This document shows positions 1-7,274 of a DNA stretch of 9,320 nt, in pieces (position 1 is the first letter of the stretch; each line of letters begins with the position of its first letter). The DNA is taken from assembly GCA_023419995.1 (NCBI GenBank), contig JAEZXF010000023.1, forward strand, positions 1 through 9,320. The letters are read 5' to 3'. The translations under genes were made by a program, and so were the position numbers. Source of the DNA: Pseudomonadota bacterium. Its GTDB lineage: Bacteria; Pseudomonadota; Alphaproteobacteria; Rhizobiales; Rhizobiaceae. A model generated the notes under the pieces. It had not been told where the DNA came from, made no database searches, and saw only the letters and a program-made list of their open reading frames with translations.

Positions 1-1
1 C

Positions 2-604
2 CGCTTCGGCTGCTACGACCTGACGCGCAAATACTACCTGCTCGCCCGCGACCCGATGATCGCGGGGCGCGACCCGCCGCCGGGCGGCGCGATGCTGGAG
101 ATCGGCTGCGGCACCGGGCGCAACCTCGTCCACGCGGCGCGCCGCTATCCGGGCGTGGCCTTTCACGGCGTCGACATCTCGCGCGAGATGCTGGCGGCGG
201 CCGGCGGCGCGGTGGCGCGCGCCGGGCTTGCGGGCCGCATCCGCCTCGCGCTCGCCGATGCCGCCGCGTTCGATCCCCAGCGCACCTTCGGCCGTGCGGT
301 CTACGACCGCATCTTCATCTCCTATGCCGTGTCGATGATGCCGGGGTGGCGGGCGGTGATGGCGCAGGCGGCGGAGCGCCTTGCCCCGGGCGGCGCGCTC
401 CATGTCGCGGATTTCGGCGACATGGCCGGCCTGCCGGCCTGGACGAAGGCGGCGATGTACACCTGGCTGCGCTGGTATCACGTCACGCCGCGCCCCGACC
501 TGTTCGAGACCGCCGCCGCGCGCGGGGACGGCCCCGGCGGCAGCGCCGAGGCCGTCCGCCTGCACCGCGGCTTCTCGTGGATCTCGATCGTCCGCAGGGC
601 CTGA
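2..604 (+). CDS. btaB: BtaB-like S-adenosylmethionine-dependent methyltransferase (5' end outside window)
   Basis: The reading frame is open from base 2, so the gene starts left of the window; about 200 residues are visible. The first visible residues (RFGCYDLTRKYYLLARDPMI) resemble the N-terminus of bacterial BtaB. BtaB trimethylates diacylglyceryl-homoserine, made by BtaA, to give the phosphorus-free betaine lipid DGTS, usually under phosphate limitation. SAM motif I (LEIGCGTGRNL) and the downstream acidic motif (GVDIS) are clear, and the C-terminus ends naturally at TGA. Since family members are about 210 residues, only around ten residues should be missing. An internal ATG at 56 would cut off the YDLTRKYY block and is unlikely to be the start. 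BtaA normally sits just upstream and cannot be checked here. The alternative is a generic class I methyltransferase of unknown substrate. The family call is recognition from motifs; the pathway is inference. Confidence 0.72.
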   Translation, partial: RFGCYDLTRKYYLLARDPMIAGRDPPPGGAMLEIGCGTGRNLVHAARRYPGVAFHGVDISREMLAAAGGAVARAGLAGRIRLALADAAAFDPQRTFGRAVYDRIFISYAVSMMPGWRAVMAQAAERLAPGGALHVADFGDMAGLPAWTKAAMYTWLRWYHVTPRPDLFETAAARGDGPGGSAEAVRLHRGFSWISIVRRA

Positions 605-615
605 CCGGGCCATCG

Positions 616-637
616 TTAACCGGCCGTTAGGGTTAAC
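616..637 (+). promoter_or_regulatory. CtrA-like site upstream of TPR lipoprotein gene
   Basis: TTAA (616-619), seven bases, TTAG (627-630), two bases, then TTAAC (633-637). The CtrA consensus known from alphaproteobacteria is TTAA-N7-TTAA, so the first pair matches with one mismatch and a further TTAAC half-site lies next to it. The site is about 60 bases before the TPR gene start, in an intergenic stretch that is otherwise GC-rich. Binding by CtrA is inference. Confidence 0.35.
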
Positions 638-698
638 GGAATATTGCTCGTCTCCAGCATCGGGCCCTTGGGTCCACAGCCATGGAGACGTTCGACCG

Positions 699-1514
699 AT
701 GACGACCACACGCGACGCGCCCGCGACGGGCAAGCGCCTCGGCGTTGCCGCTCTTGCCGTGCTGGCGGCCGTTTCGCTCGCCGGCTGCGCCGGCAAGGAC
801 CGGATGAGCACCGGCTCGGTCTCGCGCGATTCGTCGCGGTCGGCGGAGGCGATGTCCGCGCGCGAGCTGGCGTCGAGCATCGACGCGCTCGGCCGCTCCT
901 ATGCGAAGAACCCCAAGGACATGAACACGGCCATGCGCTACGCCTCGGCGCTGCAGATGAACGGCCGCAACGACCAGGCGCTCGCCGTCATGCGCAAGCT
1001 GGCGATCGACTATCCGCAAGAACGGCAGGTGCTGGCCGCCTACGGCAAGGCGCTCGCCGCCTCGGGCGAGCTGCAGCCGGCGCTCGACGCCGTGCGCCGC
1101 GCCCAGACGCCGGAATATCCCGACTGGAAGCTGATGTCGGCCGAGGCGGCGATCCTCGACCAGCTCGGCCAGCAGGACGAGGCGCGCCGGCTCTACGGCC
1201 GGGCGCTGGAGATGAAGCCGGGCGAGCCGTCGATCCTGTCCAACCTCGGCATGTCCTACGTGCTGTCGGGCGACCTGAAGAACGCCGAGTCCTACATGCG
1301 CCAGGCCGCGCAGGCGCCCGGCGCCGACAGCCGCGTGCGCCAGAACCTGGCGCTGATCGTCGGCCTGCAGGGCCGCTTCAGGGAGGCGGAGGAGATCGCC
1401 GGCCGCGAGCTGTCGCCGGAGCAGGCGAGCGCCAACGTCACCTATCTGCGCTCGATGCTGGCGCAGCAGAACGCCTGGAACCAGCTTCGCGACGAGAAGC
1501 GCAACACCAACTGA
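699..1514 (+). CDS. TPR-repeat lipoprotein, TadD-like
   Basis: The predicted protein has 271 residues. It has a basic N-terminus, a hydrophobic stretch at about residues 14-28, and a lipobox ending LAGC with Cys30, so it should be exported by Sec, lipidated and cleaved by signal peptidase II. A Ser/Arg-rich linker follows, then helical tetratricopeptide repeats over about residues 70-238 (for example the repeat with RLYGRALEMKPGEPSILSNL). It resembles TadD/Flp-pilus-type TPR proteins of Rhizobiales, which are thought to be scaffold lipoproteins for the Tad pilus. No other tad gene is in the window, so a pilus role is only suggested. The ATG at 699 is chosen because it places the signal peptide at the N-terminus and has GGAG at 684-687; the in-frame extension upstream to 381 reads through btaB. 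A CtrA-like site lies upstream. Confidence 0.85.
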   Translation: MTTTRDAPATGKRLGVAALAVLAAVSLAGCAGKDRMSTGSVSRDSSRSAEAMSARELASSIDALGRSYAKNPKDMNTAMRYASALQMNGRNDQALAVMRKLAIDYPQERQVLAAYGKALAASGELQPALDAVRRAQTPEYPDWKLMSAEAAILDQLGQQDEARRLYGRALEMKPGEPSILSNLGMSYVLSGDLKNAESYMRQAAQAPGADSRVRQNLALIVGLQGRFREAEEIAGRELSPEQASANVTYLRSMLAQQNAWNQLRDEKRNTN

Positions 1515-1557
1515 GCCCCCTCTTTCTGGCGGACATGCGATGTTGCGCCGCACCAGG

Positions 1558-1574
1558 CGCATGGCCGCCATGCG
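1558..1574. repeat. 8-1-8 inverted repeat
   Basis: CGCATGGC (1558-1565), one base, GCCATGCG (1567-1574): perfect arms. It lies in the 131-base gap between the TPR gene and the small downstream gene, about 70 bases before the latter. It could be a protein-binding palindrome or an RNA hairpin (6-bp stem, 5-base loop) ending the TPR transcript. There is no T-run after it, so a standard intrinsic terminator is not supported. Confidence 0.4.
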
Positions 1575-1608
1575 TCCGCGCCACTGGAATGTCGGGTTTC
1601 GCGCTCCT

Positions 1609-1631
1609 ACATGTGCTGCGTTGCACAATGT
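1609..1631 (+). promoter_or_regulatory. Imperfect leader hairpin next to small-gene ribosome binding site
   Basis: Arms ACATGTGC (1609-1616) and GCACAATGT (1623-1631) pair with one bulged A around a six-base loop. The Shine-Dalgarno-like AAAGG of the 54-residue gene starts at 1633, two bases after the stem. Such a position could influence ribosome access; this is inference from the sequence only. Confidence 0.3.
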
Positions 1632-1645
1632 GAAAGGCAGCAGCC

Positions 1646-1810
1646 ATGTCCTCGAAGTCGATTTCCAGGGGATTTGTCGAGTTCCTCGATGCGGTCGGCA
1701 GCGCCCTCGCCGTTTCGGCGGCCACGCGCCAGTACCGGCAGCCGACGGATGCCGACCTGAAGCGCCTCGGCATCAACCCCGCGCAGTTCCACGGTATCCG
1801 GCGCTACTGA
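1646..1810 (+). CDS. small conserved-type protein, 54 residues, weakly DUF1127-like C-terminus
   Basis: The gene has an ATG start preceded by AAAGG at 1633-1637 (eight-base spacing) and ends at TGA 1808-1810. The product is basic: an amphipathic N-terminal segment (FVEFLDAVGSALAVSAATR) followed by a C-terminal motif DADLKRLGINPAQFHGIRRY. The LxxLGI-x-P-x-x-F pattern near the C-terminus is seen in many tiny Rhizobiales proteins, some grouped near DUF1127/YjiS. DUF1127 proteins have been linked to RNA turnover or phosphate/carbon metabolism in a few species, but this protein lacks the typical Arg-rich core, so I do not assign a function. It ends ten bases from the 3' end of the convergent trmB. 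Codon use matches its neighbours. The start, ribosome binding site and recognisable C-terminal motif make it more likely real than chance. Confidence 0.72.
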   Translation: MSSKSISRGFVEFLDAVGSALAVSAATRQYRQPTDADLKRLGINPAQFHGIRRY

Positions 1811-1816
1811 CGCCGG
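1798..1816. terminator. possible bidirectional hairpin between convergent genes
   Basis: CCGGCG (1798-1803) and CGCCGG (1811-1816) form a six-base-pair GC stem with a seven-base loop. It spans the stop codon of the small plus-strand gene and lies just beyond the 3' end of trmB on the other strand. No clear T-tract follows on either strand, so termination activity is uncertain. Confidence 0.3.
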
Positions 1817-1820
1817 CCGC

Positions 1821-2519
1821 CTATCGCTTGACGAAGGTCAGGTAGGCCGGGATGCGGCCTTCCCGCAGGGCCTTCGCCTCGTAGCGCGTGCCGGGCCAGC
1901 CCTCGTAGGGCGTACGCCAGTCGTCCGCCGTCTCCGCCTGCCAGTCGAAGCCGCCATGCGCACGGCAGGCCGCGAGCGTCCAGTTGACGTAGGTGTCGAT
2001 GTCGGAGGCGAAGCGGAACCGTGCGCCCGCCTTCATCACCCGCGCGAAGCGGGCGAGGTTGGCGGCATTGACGAAGCGCCGCTTCCAGTGCCGCTTCTTC
2101 GGCCACGGATCCGGATAGAACAGGTCGATCCCGTCGAGGCAGGCGTCGGGCAGCCAGTCGAGGATGCGCGTCGCGTCGTCGTCGTAGAGGCGGAGGTTCG
2201 GCCGCCCGTCCTCGTGCAGCCGCGACAGGAACTTGGCCATGCCGTTGACGAACGGCTCGACGCCGATGAAGCCGGTGCCCGGAAAGCGCCCGGCCTCGTG
2301 ATGCAGGTGCTCCCCGCCGCCGAAGCCGATCTCCAGCCGCACCCTGTCGACAGGGACCGCGAATAGCGTCCTGACGTCGGCGGGCGCCGGCTGTGCCGGA
2401 TCGAGCCTGAGGCGGGGCAGGAGAAGCCCCGCGGTCTCGGCCTGCGCCGGGCGCAGCGTCTTGCCCCGGCGGCGGCCGAAGAACGCCTCGGTCGATCGTG
2501 TGCGGCGTTCCCCGGCCAT
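1821..2519 (-). CDS. trmB: tRNA (guanine-N7-)-methyltransferase TrmB
   Basis: The protein of 232 residues is the full family length. TrmB methylates N7 of guanosine 46 in the variable loop of tRNA, using S-adenosylmethionine, in the cytosol. Visible signatures are the N-terminal [11 protein letters not shown] block typical of alphaproteobacterial members, SAM motif [10 protein letters not shown] (63-71), the acidic GVEPF (86-90), the diagnostic [18 protein letters not shown] segment (132-149), the SDIDTYVNW block (172-180), and the C-terminal [13 protein letters not shown], equivalent to the TxFE motif. The start ATG lies 25 bases after the metK stop, with GGGA six bases upstream, so translation from the metK transcript is likely. 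Pairing with the SAM synthetase gene fits its cofactor need. Nothing in the sequence suggests damage. Confidence 0.96.
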   Translation of the reverse strand: MAGERRTRSTEAFFGRRRGKTLRPAQAETAGLLLPRLRLDPAQPAPADVRTLFAVPVDRVRLEIGFGGGEHLHHEAGRFPGTGFIGVEPFVNGMAKFLSRLHEDGRPNLRLYDDDATRILDWLPDACLDGIDLFYPDPWPKKRHWKRRFVNAANLARFARVMKAGARFRFASDIDTYVNWTLAACRAHGGFDWQAETADDWRTPYEGWPGTRYEAKALREGRIPAYLTFVKR

Positions 2520-2544
2520 TCGATTCCCGACCGTCGCGCCCGCG

Positions 2545-3789
2545 TCAGGCGGCCACGGCCTGCTTCAGCGCCTTGATGAGGTCGGTCTTCTCCCACGAGA
2601 AGGAACCGTCGCGGCCGGGCTTGCGGCCGAAATGGCCGTAGGCGGCGGTCTTGGCGTAGATCGGCTTGTTGAGGTCGAGGTGCTTGCGGATGCCGGTCGG
2701 CGACAGGTCGATCACCTGGCGGATCGCCTCTTCCACCTGCTCCTCGGTCACGCCCTTGCCGGTGCCGTGCAGGTCGACGTAGATCGACAGCGGCTGCGCC
2801 ACGCCGATGGCGTAGGCGAGCTGGATGGTGCAGCGGTCGGCGAGGCCGGCGGCCACCACGTTCTTGGCGAGGTAGCGCGCCGCATAGGCGGCCGAGCGGT
2901 CGACCTTGGTGGTGTCCTTGCCCGAGAAGGCGCCGCCGCCGTGCGGGGCCGCGCCGCCATAGGTGTCGACGATGATCTTGCGGCCGGTGAGGCCGGAATC
3001 GCCGTCGGGGCCGCCGATGACGAACTTGCCGGTCGGGTTGATGTACCAGTTGCAGTCGTCGGCGATCTTCAGGTCGCCCAGCGCCTCGCGGATATAGGGC
3101 TCGACGACCTTGCGGACCTTCTTCGAATCCCAGCTCGTGTCGAGGTGCTGCGTCGAGAGCACGATCGAGGTCGCCTCGGCGGCCTTGCCGTCGACGTAGC
3201 GCACCGTCACCTGGCTCTTGGCGTCGGGGCCGAGCTTGCCGACGTCGCCTTCGCCCTTGTGGCGGGCGGCGGCCAGCAGCTCGAGGATCTTGTGGGAATA
3301 GTAGATCGGCGCCGGCATCAGGTCGGGCGTCTCGTTGCAGGCATAGCCGAACATGATGCCCTGGTCGCCCGCGCCTTCCTCGCCCTGCTTGTCGGCGGCG
3401 TTGTCGACGCCCTGGGCGATGTCGGCCGACTGCGGGTGCAGCAGCACGTCGATCTTCGCCGTCTTCCAGTGGAAGCCGTCCTGCTCGTAGCCGATGTCGC
3501 GGATCGCCTTGCGCGCCACGGACTTGAACTTGGCCGGGTTGATGACCGTGTTGCCGTTCTTGTCGGTCTTCAGCAGCGAATCGGGAACCCTGACCTCGCC
3601 GGCGATGATGACGCGGTTGGTCGTGGCCAGCGTCTCGGCGGCGATGCGGACGCCCCACGGGTCGATGCCGGTCTTCTTCGCTTCGCGGTAGACCAGATCG
3701 ACGATCTCGTCGGAGATGCGGTCGCACACCTTGTCCGGGTGGCCTTCGGAGACGGATTCACTGGTGAAAAGGTAGTCGCGGCGAGACAC
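2545..3789 (-). CDS. metK: S-adenosylmethionine synthetase (methionine adenosyltransferase)
   Basis: MetK makes S-adenosylmethionine from methionine and ATP in the cytosol. From the GTG at 3789 it has 414 residues. Signatures: [21 protein letters not shown] near the N-terminus (GHPDK at about 16-20), [16 protein letters not shown] (about 139-154, adenine/methionine-binding loop), [21 protein letters not shown], and GGGAFSGKD (about 284-292, the P-loop-like signature). Start choice: the in-frame ATG at 3795 directly abuts the only Shine-Dalgarno-like sequence (GAGGGG), leaving no spacing, while GTG two codons later has six-base spacing. The resulting N-terminus, (M)[11 protein letters not shown], fits the usual family pattern M-x-R-x-x-Y-x-F-T-S-E-S. 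If ATG is used the protein has 416 residues. A sigma-70-like promoter and a GC hairpin lie upstream. trmB follows after 25 bases. Confidence 0.96.
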   Translation of the reverse strand: MSRRDYLFTSESVSEGHPDKVCDRISDEIVDLVYREAKKTGIDPWGVRIAAETLATTNRVIIAGEVRVPDSLLKTDKNGNTVINPAKFKSVARKAIRDIGYEQDGFHWKTAKIDVLLHPQSADIAQGVDNAADKQGEEGAGDQGIMFGYACNETPDLMPAPIYYSHKILELLAAARHKGEGDVGKLGPDAKSQVTVRYVDGKAAEATSIVLSTQHLDTSWDSKKVRKVVEPYIREALGDLKIADDCNWYINPTGKFVIGGPDGDSGLTGRKIIVDTYGGAAPHGGGAFSGKDTTKVDRSAAYAARYLAKNVVAAGLADRCTIQLAYAIGVAQPLSIYVDLHGTGKGVTEEQVEEAIRQVIDLSPTGIRKHLDLNKPIYAKTAAYGHFGRKPGRDGSFSWEKTDLIKALKQAVAA

Positions 3790-3812
3790 GGGCATCCCCT
3801 CATGAAAGACAC

Positions 3813-3828
3813 GCCGGGGCGCCCCGGC
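3813..3828 (-). promoter_or_regulatory. self-complementary 16-mer in metK leader
   Basis: GCCGGGGCGCCCCGGC is a perfect palindrome; as RNA it folds to a six-pair GC stem with a GCGC loop. It lies about ten bases downstream of the expected metK transcription start and about 23 bases before the GTG. A second pairing, GGGCGC (complement of 3831-3836) with GCGCCC inside the palindrome, is mutually exclusive with it. It could affect translation or early elongation; no known SAM riboswitch class was recognised here. Confidence 0.4.
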
Positions 3829-3842
3829 TGAAGCGCCCGCTA

Positions 3843-3870
3843 GTTATCTGTCCGCGCCTTGCCGCGTCAA
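3843..3870 (-). promoter_or_regulatory. candidate sigma-70 promoter for metK
   Basis: Reading the minus strand: TTGACG (3870-3865), 16 bases, GATAAC (3848-3843). The -35 matches TTGACA in five of six positions and the -10 matches TATAAT in four. Transcription would begin near 3836, giving a leader of roughly 45 bases that contains the GC palindrome. It lies in the 147-base gap between the XRE gene and metK. Confidence 0.5.
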
Positions 3871-3942
3871 GCGAACAAACGTCTTCCCCGCGCCGCGGCG
3901 GCGGAAAGGGATTCCGCTTCGTTAAGCCGGCGCGGGACGGGA

Positions 3943-4347
3943 TCAGTCGTCCTTGGCAAGGGTCCGCACGAGGTCGATGATGCGGCGGCGCACCTTGGGG
4001 TCGTCGATCCGGGCGAAGGCGCGGTTGAGCATCAGGCCCTCGCTGCTCGACAGGAAGTCCACCACGTAGGAGGTCTGGTTCTCCTCGGCGAAACCCTCGC
4101 CCGGCGAGCCGCCGGGCGCGTCCTCGAAGAAATAGGCGACGGGCGCCTCGAGGATCGAGGCGATGGCCTGCAGCCGGCTGGCGCCGACGCGGTTGGTGCC
4201 CTTCTCGTATTTCTGGATCTGCTGGAAGGTGATGCCGAGGTGCTCGCCGAGCTTTTCCTGGCTCAGCCCGAGCATGTTGCGCCGCAGCCTTATCCGCCCT
4301 CCGACATGCACATCTATCGGATTGGGTTTCTTCTTGCTGTCAGCCAT
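3943..4347 (-). CDS. XRE-family transcriptional regulator (PraR/PhrR-like)
   Basis: The protein has 134 residues. A lysine-rich N-terminus and DVHVGGRIRLRRNMLGLSQ lead into a Cro/CI-type helix-turn-helix at about residues 17-71, with SQEKLGEHLGITFQQIQKYEKGTNRV as the DNA-binding core. A C-terminal helical part (about 93-134, DDPKVRRRIIDLVRTLAKDD) is probably for dimerisation. The same architecture is found in PraR of Azorhizobium and Rhizobium and in PhrR of Sinorhizobium, regulators implicated in R-body repression, quorum sensing/biofilm and acid response. I recall members beside lnt and metK in Rhizobiales. The target genes here are not visible. The start has GAGGGG just upstream at proper spacing. 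A promoter candidate overlaps the lnt stop codon, so it can be transcribed separately from lnt. Family assignment is strong; the orthologue name is tentative. Confidence 0.9.
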   Translation of the reverse strand: MADSKKKPNPIDVHVGGRIRLRRNMLGLSQEKLGEHLGITFQQIQKYEKGTNRVGASRLQAIASILEAPVAYFFEDAPGGSPGEGFAEENQTSYVVDFLSSSEGLMLNRAFARIDDPKVRRRIIDLVRTLAKDD

Positions 4348-4463
4348 GATTCCCCTCGCCGTCTCCAGCCATCGACCGCCGGACCGATCTCTTCGCCGGG
4401 GCGGCCTGCCGGATCCGCCCCCCGACAGTCCAGCATGTCGAATCCTCTGGGAAACGACGCTGC

Positions 4464-4492
4464 ACTATGAGTCTCTAATATATCCCTGTCAA
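4464..4492 (-). promoter_or_regulatory. candidate sigma-70 promoter for the XRE regulator, overlapping lnt stop
   Basis: On the minus strand: a perfect TTGACA (4492-4487) followed after 17 bases by CATAGT (4469-4464; four of six matches to TATAAT). The TGA inside TTGACA is the stop codon of lnt. Transcription would begin near 4457, giving a leader of about 110 bases before the regulator. The perfect -35 and ideal spacing support it; the -10 is only fair. Confidence 0.5.
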
Positions 4493-6063
4493 TCCGCGCG
4501 GCGGGTCGCGCGGCGTCCCTGCAGCGCGGACAGGGCGAGGAAGACAACGAGGACGAGGCCGGAAAGTTCCGGCCGGCCGATGCGCTCGAGGCGCTGGCGC
4601 GGCACCGTCACGTCGAGCGCGCCGACGGCGTCGAGCGCGAAGGCGTCGATCACCCGGCCATAGGCGTCGACCACGCCCGAGATGCCGTTGTTGGCGGCGC
4701 GCACCAGCGGCCGTCCGGCCTCGACGGCGCGGATCTGCGCCTGGCGGAAATGCTGGTAGGGGCCGGGCGTGTCGCCGAACCAGGCGTCGTTGGTCAGGTT
4801 GAGGATGAAGTCGGCATCGCCGTCGCCGTATCCCGCGGTGCCGGGGAAGATGATCTCGTAGCAGATGAACGGCAGCGCCCTGACGCCGCCCTGCGTGGTG
4901 AGCGGACGGCGCTGGCTGCCCGGCGTGAAGGCCGAGACCGAGCGCACCAGCTTCTCGACGCCGATGCGCGACAGGAGGTCGGCGAACGGCATGAACTCGC
5001 CGAACGGCACCAGCCACAGCTTGTCGGCCGCGTCGTGGATCTCGCCGGCCGAGTTGATGGCGACGACCGCGTTGTAGTAGCGCATGTCGGCGCGCTCGCC
5101 CTCGATCCGCACCGCGCCGGCGAACAGCGTCTGCCGGTCGCCGATCAGCTCGGCCAGCGCCACCAGCGCCTCCGGCTTCTCGGAGAGGATGAAGGGCACG
5201 GCCGTCTCCGGCCACACGATCAGCTCGGGTGCGGGGGCTCCTTCCGCGGGCGGGGGGGCCGACAGGTCGAGCAGCGTCCGGAAGATGCGCTCGCGCACGC
5301 TCGCGTCCCACTTCTCGCGCTGGTCGATCGACGGCTGGACGATGCGCACCTGGACCAGCGCCGGCGGCGCGGCGTCGGCGGCCGAGAGCCGCCACGCGCC
5401 GTAGCCGGCATGCAGCGCCACGAAGCGCGCCGCGGCCGCGAAGCCCGTGCGCCGACCGCGCCGCGAGGCCAGGAGCGCCGGCGCCGCGAAGACGAAGACG
5501 GCGAGCGCGTTCATCCCCGCCATGCCGACCAGGCCGACCGACTGCATCAGCAGCGGCGTCGGCATCGCCGCCTGGCCGATCGCGTTCCACGGGAAGCCGG
5601 TCAGGACGAAGCTGCGCAGCCATTCGGCGACGGCGAAGCCGGCGGCGAGCGCGGCGATGCGGCCGGCCCCGTCGCTCCACAGCATGCGGGCCAGGAGCGT
5701 GGCGATGCCGTAGAAGGCGGCGAGCAGCGCCGGCAGGCCGATGACGGCCAGGGGCAGCGCCCAGGCGAACAGCTCGGCCTCGACGAGGAGCGCCGCCCCG
5801 GTCCACCACAGGCCGGCGAGGAAATAGCCGAAGCCGAACCACCAGCCGATGGCGAAGGGCCGCAGGACGCGGCGCAGCAGGCGCTCGCCCGGCTGGCTGG
5901 CCGCGCCGTCGAGCAGCCAGACGAGGACCGGGAACGAGACGAAGCAGGCGGCGAAGAAGTCGAAGGGCGGCTGCGACAGCGCCGCGAGCGCGCCCGCGAG
6001 CATCGCCGCGAGCGCCCGGCGCCATCCCCACAGCAATATCACCCTGCCGGCAAGGCGCTCCAT
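4489..6063 (-). CDS. lnt: apolipoprotein N-acyltransferase
   Basis: The protein has 524 residues, normal for the family. Lnt transfers an acyl chain from phospholipid to the amino group of the N-terminal diacylglyceryl-cysteine of apolipoproteins, the last maturation step, in the inner membrane with its active site on the periplasmic side. The N-terminal half has several hydrophobic membrane segments (about 17-50, 70-95, 100-127, 135-155, 170-200). A nitrilase-type domain follows (about 237-487), then a final membrane helix (about 498-514). The predicted catalytic triad is present: Glu286 in VWPETAVPF, Lys348 in [14 protein letters not shown] and Cys401 in [10 protein letters not shown], spaced much as in the E. 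coli enzyme (E267, K335, C387). WFG at 428-430 and the NLTND block before it are also conserved. The start ATG has GGGGA upstream. The TPR lipoprotein in this window is a plausible substrate. Confidence 0.95.
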   Translation of the reverse strand: MERLAGRVILLWGWRRALAAMLAGALAALSQPPFDFFAACFVSFPVLVWLLDGAASQPGERLLRRVLRPFAIGWWFGFGYFLAGLWWTGAALLVEAELFAWALPLAVIGLPALLAAFYGIATLLARMLWSDGAGRIAALAAGFAVAEWLRSFVLTGFPWNAIGQAAMPTPLLMQSVGLVGMAGMNALAVFVFAAPALLASRRGRRTGFAAAARFVALHAGYGAWRLSAADAAPPALVQVRIVQPSIDQREKWDASVRERIFRTLLDLSAPPPAEGAPAPELIVWPETAVPFILSEKPEALVALAELIGDRQTLFAGAVRIEGERADMRYYNAVVAINSAGEIHDAADKLWLVPFGEFMPFADLLSRIGVEKLVRSVSAFTPGSQRRPLTTQGGVRALPFICYEIIFPGTAGYGDGDADFILNLTNDAWFGDTPGPYQHFRQAQIRAVEAGRPLVRAANNGISGVVDAYGRVIDAFALDAVGALDVTVPRQRLERIGRPELSGLVLVVFLALSALQGRRATRRAD

Positions 6064-6244
6064 CGGGTCCCCGGATTGTCTGGCGAATCAGCCCTCGTCA
6101 CGTTCTAGCAGCGGCGGCGGCGGGCTCCAACCGGACACCGGCCGGAGCGGATCCCGGCACTCGGCGAGGCGGCCCTTGCCGACGCCGGGCCCGTCGCGTC
6201 GGGCGGTCTTCGGCGGAGGCCTTGAGGGTCGTTGGTGTCGGCGG

Positions 6245-6278
6245 AAGCCCCGGTCGTGCGACCGGTCTCGCGGGGCTT
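6245..6278. other. possible structured element in lnt-panC spacer
   Basis: AAGCCCCG (6245-6252) and CGGGGCTT (6271-6278) are perfect complements. Inside them, CCGGTCG (6250-6256) and CGACCGG (6259-6265) form a second, competing perfect stem. The 281-base spacer 6064-6344 contains no convincing gene, and this is its only strong structure. It could be a 5'-leader structure, a small RNA or a transcription block between divergent units. No tRNA or known RNA family was recognised. The plus-strand 3' flank has only a weak CTTGTT. Confidence 0.3.
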
Positions 6279-6344
6279 GTTCGCACTTGCAAAAAAACTG
6301 TGGCATATACCCTGCGCGACGATCGAGCTTGAGGGAGGAGCGGG

Positions 6345-7238
6345 ATGAGCGCAACCGGAGAGAACCTGCAGCCGGCACCGCAGGTGCCCATCGTCCGCAC
6401 CCTGCGCGCGCTTCGTTCGACGGTGGCCGGCTGGCGGCGCGAAGGGGCGACGATAGCGGTGGTGCCGACCATGGGCGCGCTGCACGAGGGCCATCTGAGC
6501 CTCGTCCGTGCCGCGCTCGGCCGGGCCGACCGGGTCGTCGTCACCCTGTTCGTCAATCCGAAGCAGTTCAACAGCGCGGCGGACCTCGCCGCCTATCCCC
6601 GCACCGAGGACGAGGATGCGGCCAAGCTCGCGCCGCTCGGGGCGCACATGCTTTACGTGCCGGGCGGCGAGGAGGTCTATCCGCAGGGCTTCGCGACCAC
6701 CGTTTCCGTCACCGGCGTCAGCGAGGGGCTGTGCGGCGCGTTCCGGTCCGGCCATTTCGACGGGGTCGCCACCGTCGTCGCCAAGCTCTTCCTCCAGACC
6801 GGGGCCGACCTCGCCTTCTTCGGCGAGAAGGATTTCCAGCAGCTCCACGTCGTCAGGCGCATGGCGCGCGACCTCGACATCCCCATCGAGATCGTCGCAT
6901 GCCCGACCGTTCGCGAGGCGGACGGGCTGGCGCTGTCGTCGCGCAACGTGCGCCTGTCGCCGGCCGGGCGGGCGATCGCCCCGAGGCTGGCGGAGGTCCT
7001 TGTGGCGGCGGCACGCCGGATCGCGGCCGGCGCCTCCGTGGCCGGCGTGCTCGACGAAGCCGGGGCGGCCATCGCGGCGGCGGGCTTCGACCGTGTCGAG
7101 TATCTGGAGCTGCGCGCCGAGGACGATCTCGCGCCGCTCGACGGCCTGCGCCGGCCGGCCCGCCTCCTCGCCGCGGCCTGGCTGGGCGACACGCGCCTCA
7201 TCGACAATGTCGAGGTCGCCGTCCCGGATGCCGGGTGA
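6345..7238 (+). CDS. panC: pantothenate synthetase (pantoate--beta-alanine ligase)
   Basis: The protein of 297 residues condenses pantoate and beta-alanine with ATP, through a pantoyl-adenylate, to pantothenate, the coenzyme A precursor, in the cytosol. Signatures of the nucleotidyltransferase fold: [16 protein letters not shown] (HxGH at 47-50), [11 protein letters not shown] (about 65-75), [13 protein letters not shown] (KMSKS-side region, about 155-167), and [15 protein letters not shown] (about 192-206). The C-terminal domain ends with the usual [10 protein letters not shown]. The start has a strong ribosome binding site (AGGGAGGAG at 6332-6340), although the N-terminus is about a dozen residues longer than in many homologues. 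panB, often adjacent to panC, is absent here. It is divergent from lnt and convergent with the ArsR-family gene, 36 bases between stops. A TATACC at 6306-6311 is a possible -10, without a well-spaced -35. Confidence 0.96.
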   Translation: MSATGENLQPAPQVPIVRTLRALRSTVAGWRREGATIAVVPTMGALHEGHLSLVRAALGRADRVVVTLFVNPKQFNSAADLAAYPRTEDEDAAKLAPLGAHMLYVPGGEEVYPQGFATTVSVTGVSEGLCGAFRSGHFDGVATVVAKLFLQTGADLAFFGEKDFQQLHVVRRMARDLDIPIEIVACPTVREADGLALSSRNVRLSPAGRAIAPRLAEVLVAAARRIAAGASVAGVLDEAGAAIAAAGFDRVEYLELRAEDDLAPLDGLRRPARLLAAAWLGDTRLIDNVEVAVPDAG

Positions 7239-7274
7239 TCGCCGCCGCGTGGGGCGCCGGCCGGTGCAACCGGA

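Noticed and set aside
381..698. In-frame upstream extension of the TPR lipoprotein
   Set aside because: It would overlap btaB out of frame and bury the signal peptide and lipobox inside the protein.
2461..3831. 456-residue plus-strand open frame opposite metK and the trmB start
   Set aside because: Antisense shadow of metK caused by high GC; repetitive Val/Ala/Asp/Gly composition, no domain, and metK is unambiguous.
3796..3942. Known SAM riboswitch upstream of metK
   Set aside because: I looked for the pseudoknot layouts of SAM-II and SAM/SAH types and could not recognise one; only a GC palindrome is clear.
4314..4547. 77-residue minus-strand frame between lnt and the XRE gene
   Set aside because: It overlaps the lnt end and the regulator start in another frame, with no motif or ribosome binding site.
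4475..6031. 518-residue minus-strand frame overlapping lnt
   Set aside because: Frame-shifted shadow of lnt, dominated by Arg/Ala/Gly.
4750..6108. 452-residue plus-strand open frame opposite lnt
   Set aside because: Antisense shadow, rich in Arg/Glu/Gly, no recognisable motif; lnt has an intact catalytic triad on the other strand.
7261..7273. CCGGT-GCA-ACCGG hairpin between the convergent panC and arsR ends
   Set aside because: Only five base pairs with a three-base loop and no T-run on either strand.
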